From: Dehalococcoidia bacterium
GTDB lineage: Bacteria > Chloroflexota > Dehalococcoidia > DSTF01 > JACRBR01
NCBI GenBank assembly: GCA_040902535.1
Contig: JBBDXD010000018.1
Coordinates: 124,001 to 188,000, forward strand
Length of the DNA: 64,000 bases
Direction: 5' to 3'
Within the stretch, counting starts at the first letter, position 1; each line of letters starts with the position of its first letter. Below the pieces are notes generated by a model that had not been told where the DNA came from, ran no database searches, and saw only the letters and a program-made list of their open reading frames with translations. Position numbers and translations under genes: made by a program. This document shows positions 62,888 to 64,000 of this stretch, piece by piece.

Positions 62888-63639
62888 ACTGCCAGCAGGC
62901 CGACGAGCTGATCGGCGCGTACGCGCTGGACGCGCTTCCCGATGCGGAGGCGGCGGAGTTGCGCGCGCACATCGCGACGTGTGCGAATCACGCGGCGCAA
63001 GCCGTCGAGATGCGGGCGCTCGCGGCGCGCATGCCGGCGCTCGTCGAACCGATGCAGCCGCCTGAGGGCTTGCGTGCGCGCATCCTCGAGGCGGTGCGCG
63101 AAGCACCGCAAGCACAAACGAGGAACGCAGCGGCGCCGCGGTCGATCGTGCGCGGACCGCGTCGTGCCGTGCGCGCGGCACGGGATACGTCGCGCGGCTG
63201 GCGCTATGCCTGGGGCGCGGTGGCTGCGGTGCTGGTGGCGGCGATCGGAGGGCTGCTCGCCTGGAACGTCGTGCTGATGAACAGGTTGGACGACGACGGC
63301 GTTAGCGAGTTCGCCTCGGCGATCACGACGTGGGCGCCGTTGCAGTCGGCCAACGGCGAGAACTCCGGCATGGTCGTCTACTTCGGCGAGACGGACGAAG
63401 CCGTTGTGATAGCGCACGGCATCAGCCCGCTCGACGCGTCGCGGCAGGCGTATCAACTGTGGTCCATGCGCGATGGGCAAGCGGTGAGCCTGGGGCTGAT
63501 GAACATCGACGAGTCCGGCCGCGCATCGATGGCGATCCCGTACGACGCACTGGCTGCCGATGCGCTCGCGATCACGATCGAGCCACGCGACGGCAGCGCG
63601 CAACCGACGAGCGACCCGGTGTTTATCGCGGAACTCTAG
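62884..63639 (+). CDS. Anti-sigma factor (RskA-like)
   Basis: A 251-residue membrane protein. The N-terminal anti-sigma domain has NCQQADELIGAYALDALPDAEA and HIATCANH (zinc-finger-like, with one Cys replaced by Asn/His). One membrane helix (about residues 103-125, WGAVAAVLVAAIGGLLAW) and an extracellular RskA domain (YFGETDEAVVIAHGISPLDASRQAYQLW) follow. It holds the sigma factor at the membrane until cleaved. The TTG start overlaps the sigma stop by four bases. The site-2 protease at 21.3 kb could act on such proteins. Confidence 0.9.
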   Translation: MNCQQADELIGAYALDALPDAEAAELRAHIATCANHAAQAVEMRALAARMPALVEPMQPPEGLRARILEAVREAPQAQTRNAAAPRSIVRGPRRAVRAARDTSRGWRYAWGAVAAVLVAAIGGLLAWNVVLMNRLDDDGVSEFASAITTWAPLQSANGENSGMVVYFGETDEAVVIAHGISPLDASRQAYQLWSMRDGQAVSLGLMNIDESGRASMAIPYDALAADALAITIEPRDGSAQPTSDPVFIAEL

Positions 63640-63931
63640 CCGTCGATCCTTGATGTCCGCTGCCGTGCTCCGACGCCACAGCTCCTTGATGTTGGTGGTT
63701 TTGATCGTCGCACTCGTCCGGCGTTGCCATTTCCTTCCTGTTTCGCACTCCGCTTGAACGTGAACGTAGGGTGATCACGTACGCAGATCCTCCCGCCTCA
63801 ATGCTCCTGCGTACCGCCAGCGCCTGAGGGTTTCGTTCGATTACCGAGCCCGCGCCACGAAGTCATGATCAGCACGTTGCCGCTCCGGTCTGCGAGGCCG
63901 TTCGTTGGGACCGTGTTGTTAGGAGAAGCGG

Positions 63932-64000
63932 GTGCCGGGCGCAAACAACATCACCTCGATCTGGAAGCTTGCGATCCTCATGTCGATCTCGGCGATGTGC
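63932..64000 (+). CDS. Start of a membrane or exported protein (partial)
   Basis: GTG 63932 has AGGAG six bases upstream and begins an open frame to the window end: MPGANNITSIWKLAILMS and so on, with a hydrophobic stretch like a signal or membrane helix. Only 23 codons are visible. The preceding gap (63640-63931) shows no gene. It could belong to the sigma-factor regulon, but that is a guess. An opposite-strand frame also reaches the edge. Confidence 0.4.
   Translation, partial: MPGANNITSIWKLAILMSISAMC

Noticed and set aside
60833-63181. Very long minus-strand frame extending fabF upstream
   Set aside because: The added N-terminus is antisense to the sigma and anti-sigma genes and is low-complexity Arg/Ala sequence.
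63919-64000. Minus-strand partial frame at the window edge
   Set aside because: The plus-strand frame has a ribosome-binding site and signal-like start; the minus frame has no supporting feature, though it cannot be excluded.

Overview
The window looks like a chromosomal segment of a high-GC, monoderm-type bacterium, most likely a member of the Chloroflexota (Dehalococcoidia-like). That placement is inference. It rests on the mix of GH57 enzymes with a TreT-type trehalose synthase, archaellum-type ATPases (ArlH/ArlI), a c-di-AMP (ydaO-type) riboswitch, lipobox lipoproteins without outer-membrane genes, and many start codons sitting 6-8 nt behind a TANNNT -10 box (leaderless promoters). No tRNA, rRNA or CRISPR array was recognised.

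Layout. 0-9 kb: 3' part of groEL, a GT2 transferase, a Rieske protein, DUF1385 and small membrane proteins, then a surface-glycan cluster (GT4, Wzx/PST flippase, GT4). 9-12.9 kb: riboflavin genes ribD-ribE-ribBA-ribH. 12.9-17 kb: small membrane proteins, a HesB-like protein, ribosomal protein bS21, a stand-alone PilT/VirB11-like ATPase and a zinc alcohol dehydrogenase. 17-25.6 kb: a large unrecognised protein with a HAD-hydrolase remnant behind its stop, DinB, a TlpA-like thioredoxin, a site-2 protease, a PhoD-like phosphatase with Pho-box-like repeats, RidA and GNAT. 25.7-35 kb: a minus-strand operon of three GH57 proteins, GlgC, TreT and a second TreT-like protein that has lost its catalytic motifs, headed by a c-di-AMP riboswitch. 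This points to osmolyte and storage-glucan control by c-di-AMP.

35-46 kb looks accessory. It holds a XamI-like restriction gene whose methyltransferase is frameshifted three times, an MscL-like channel with a zinc ribbon, an arlH-arlI pair without the rest of the archaellum genes, a coupled HD-dNTPase/ImmA peptidase pair, a small basic protein and a 7 x ~51-bp tandem array. 45-59 kb is mostly housekeeping: ADP-forming acyl-CoA synthetase, HemB, lipoprotein, flavin reductase, LarC, MBL hydrolases, two DUF2171-like stress proteins, a copper-storage-like protein, a MutY-like glycosylase lacking the catalytic Glu, and cvpA-lon. 59.3-60.8 kb is a two-gene winged-helix-like plus HEPN module behind a palindromic operator. 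60.8-64 kb has fabF, an ECF sigma/anti-sigma pair and the start of one more gene.

Between genes, degenerate tandem repeats with a strict 7-bp period recur at eight places. They differ in heptamer and often form long hairpins. Together with the 8-bp and 10-bp period arrays near 44-45 kb and a 113-bp duplication at 56 kb, they are the most unusual structural signal. The most interesting functional candidates are the riboswitch-controlled TreT/pseudo-TreT operon, the HEPN module, the HD-ImmA pair and the orphan arlHI.
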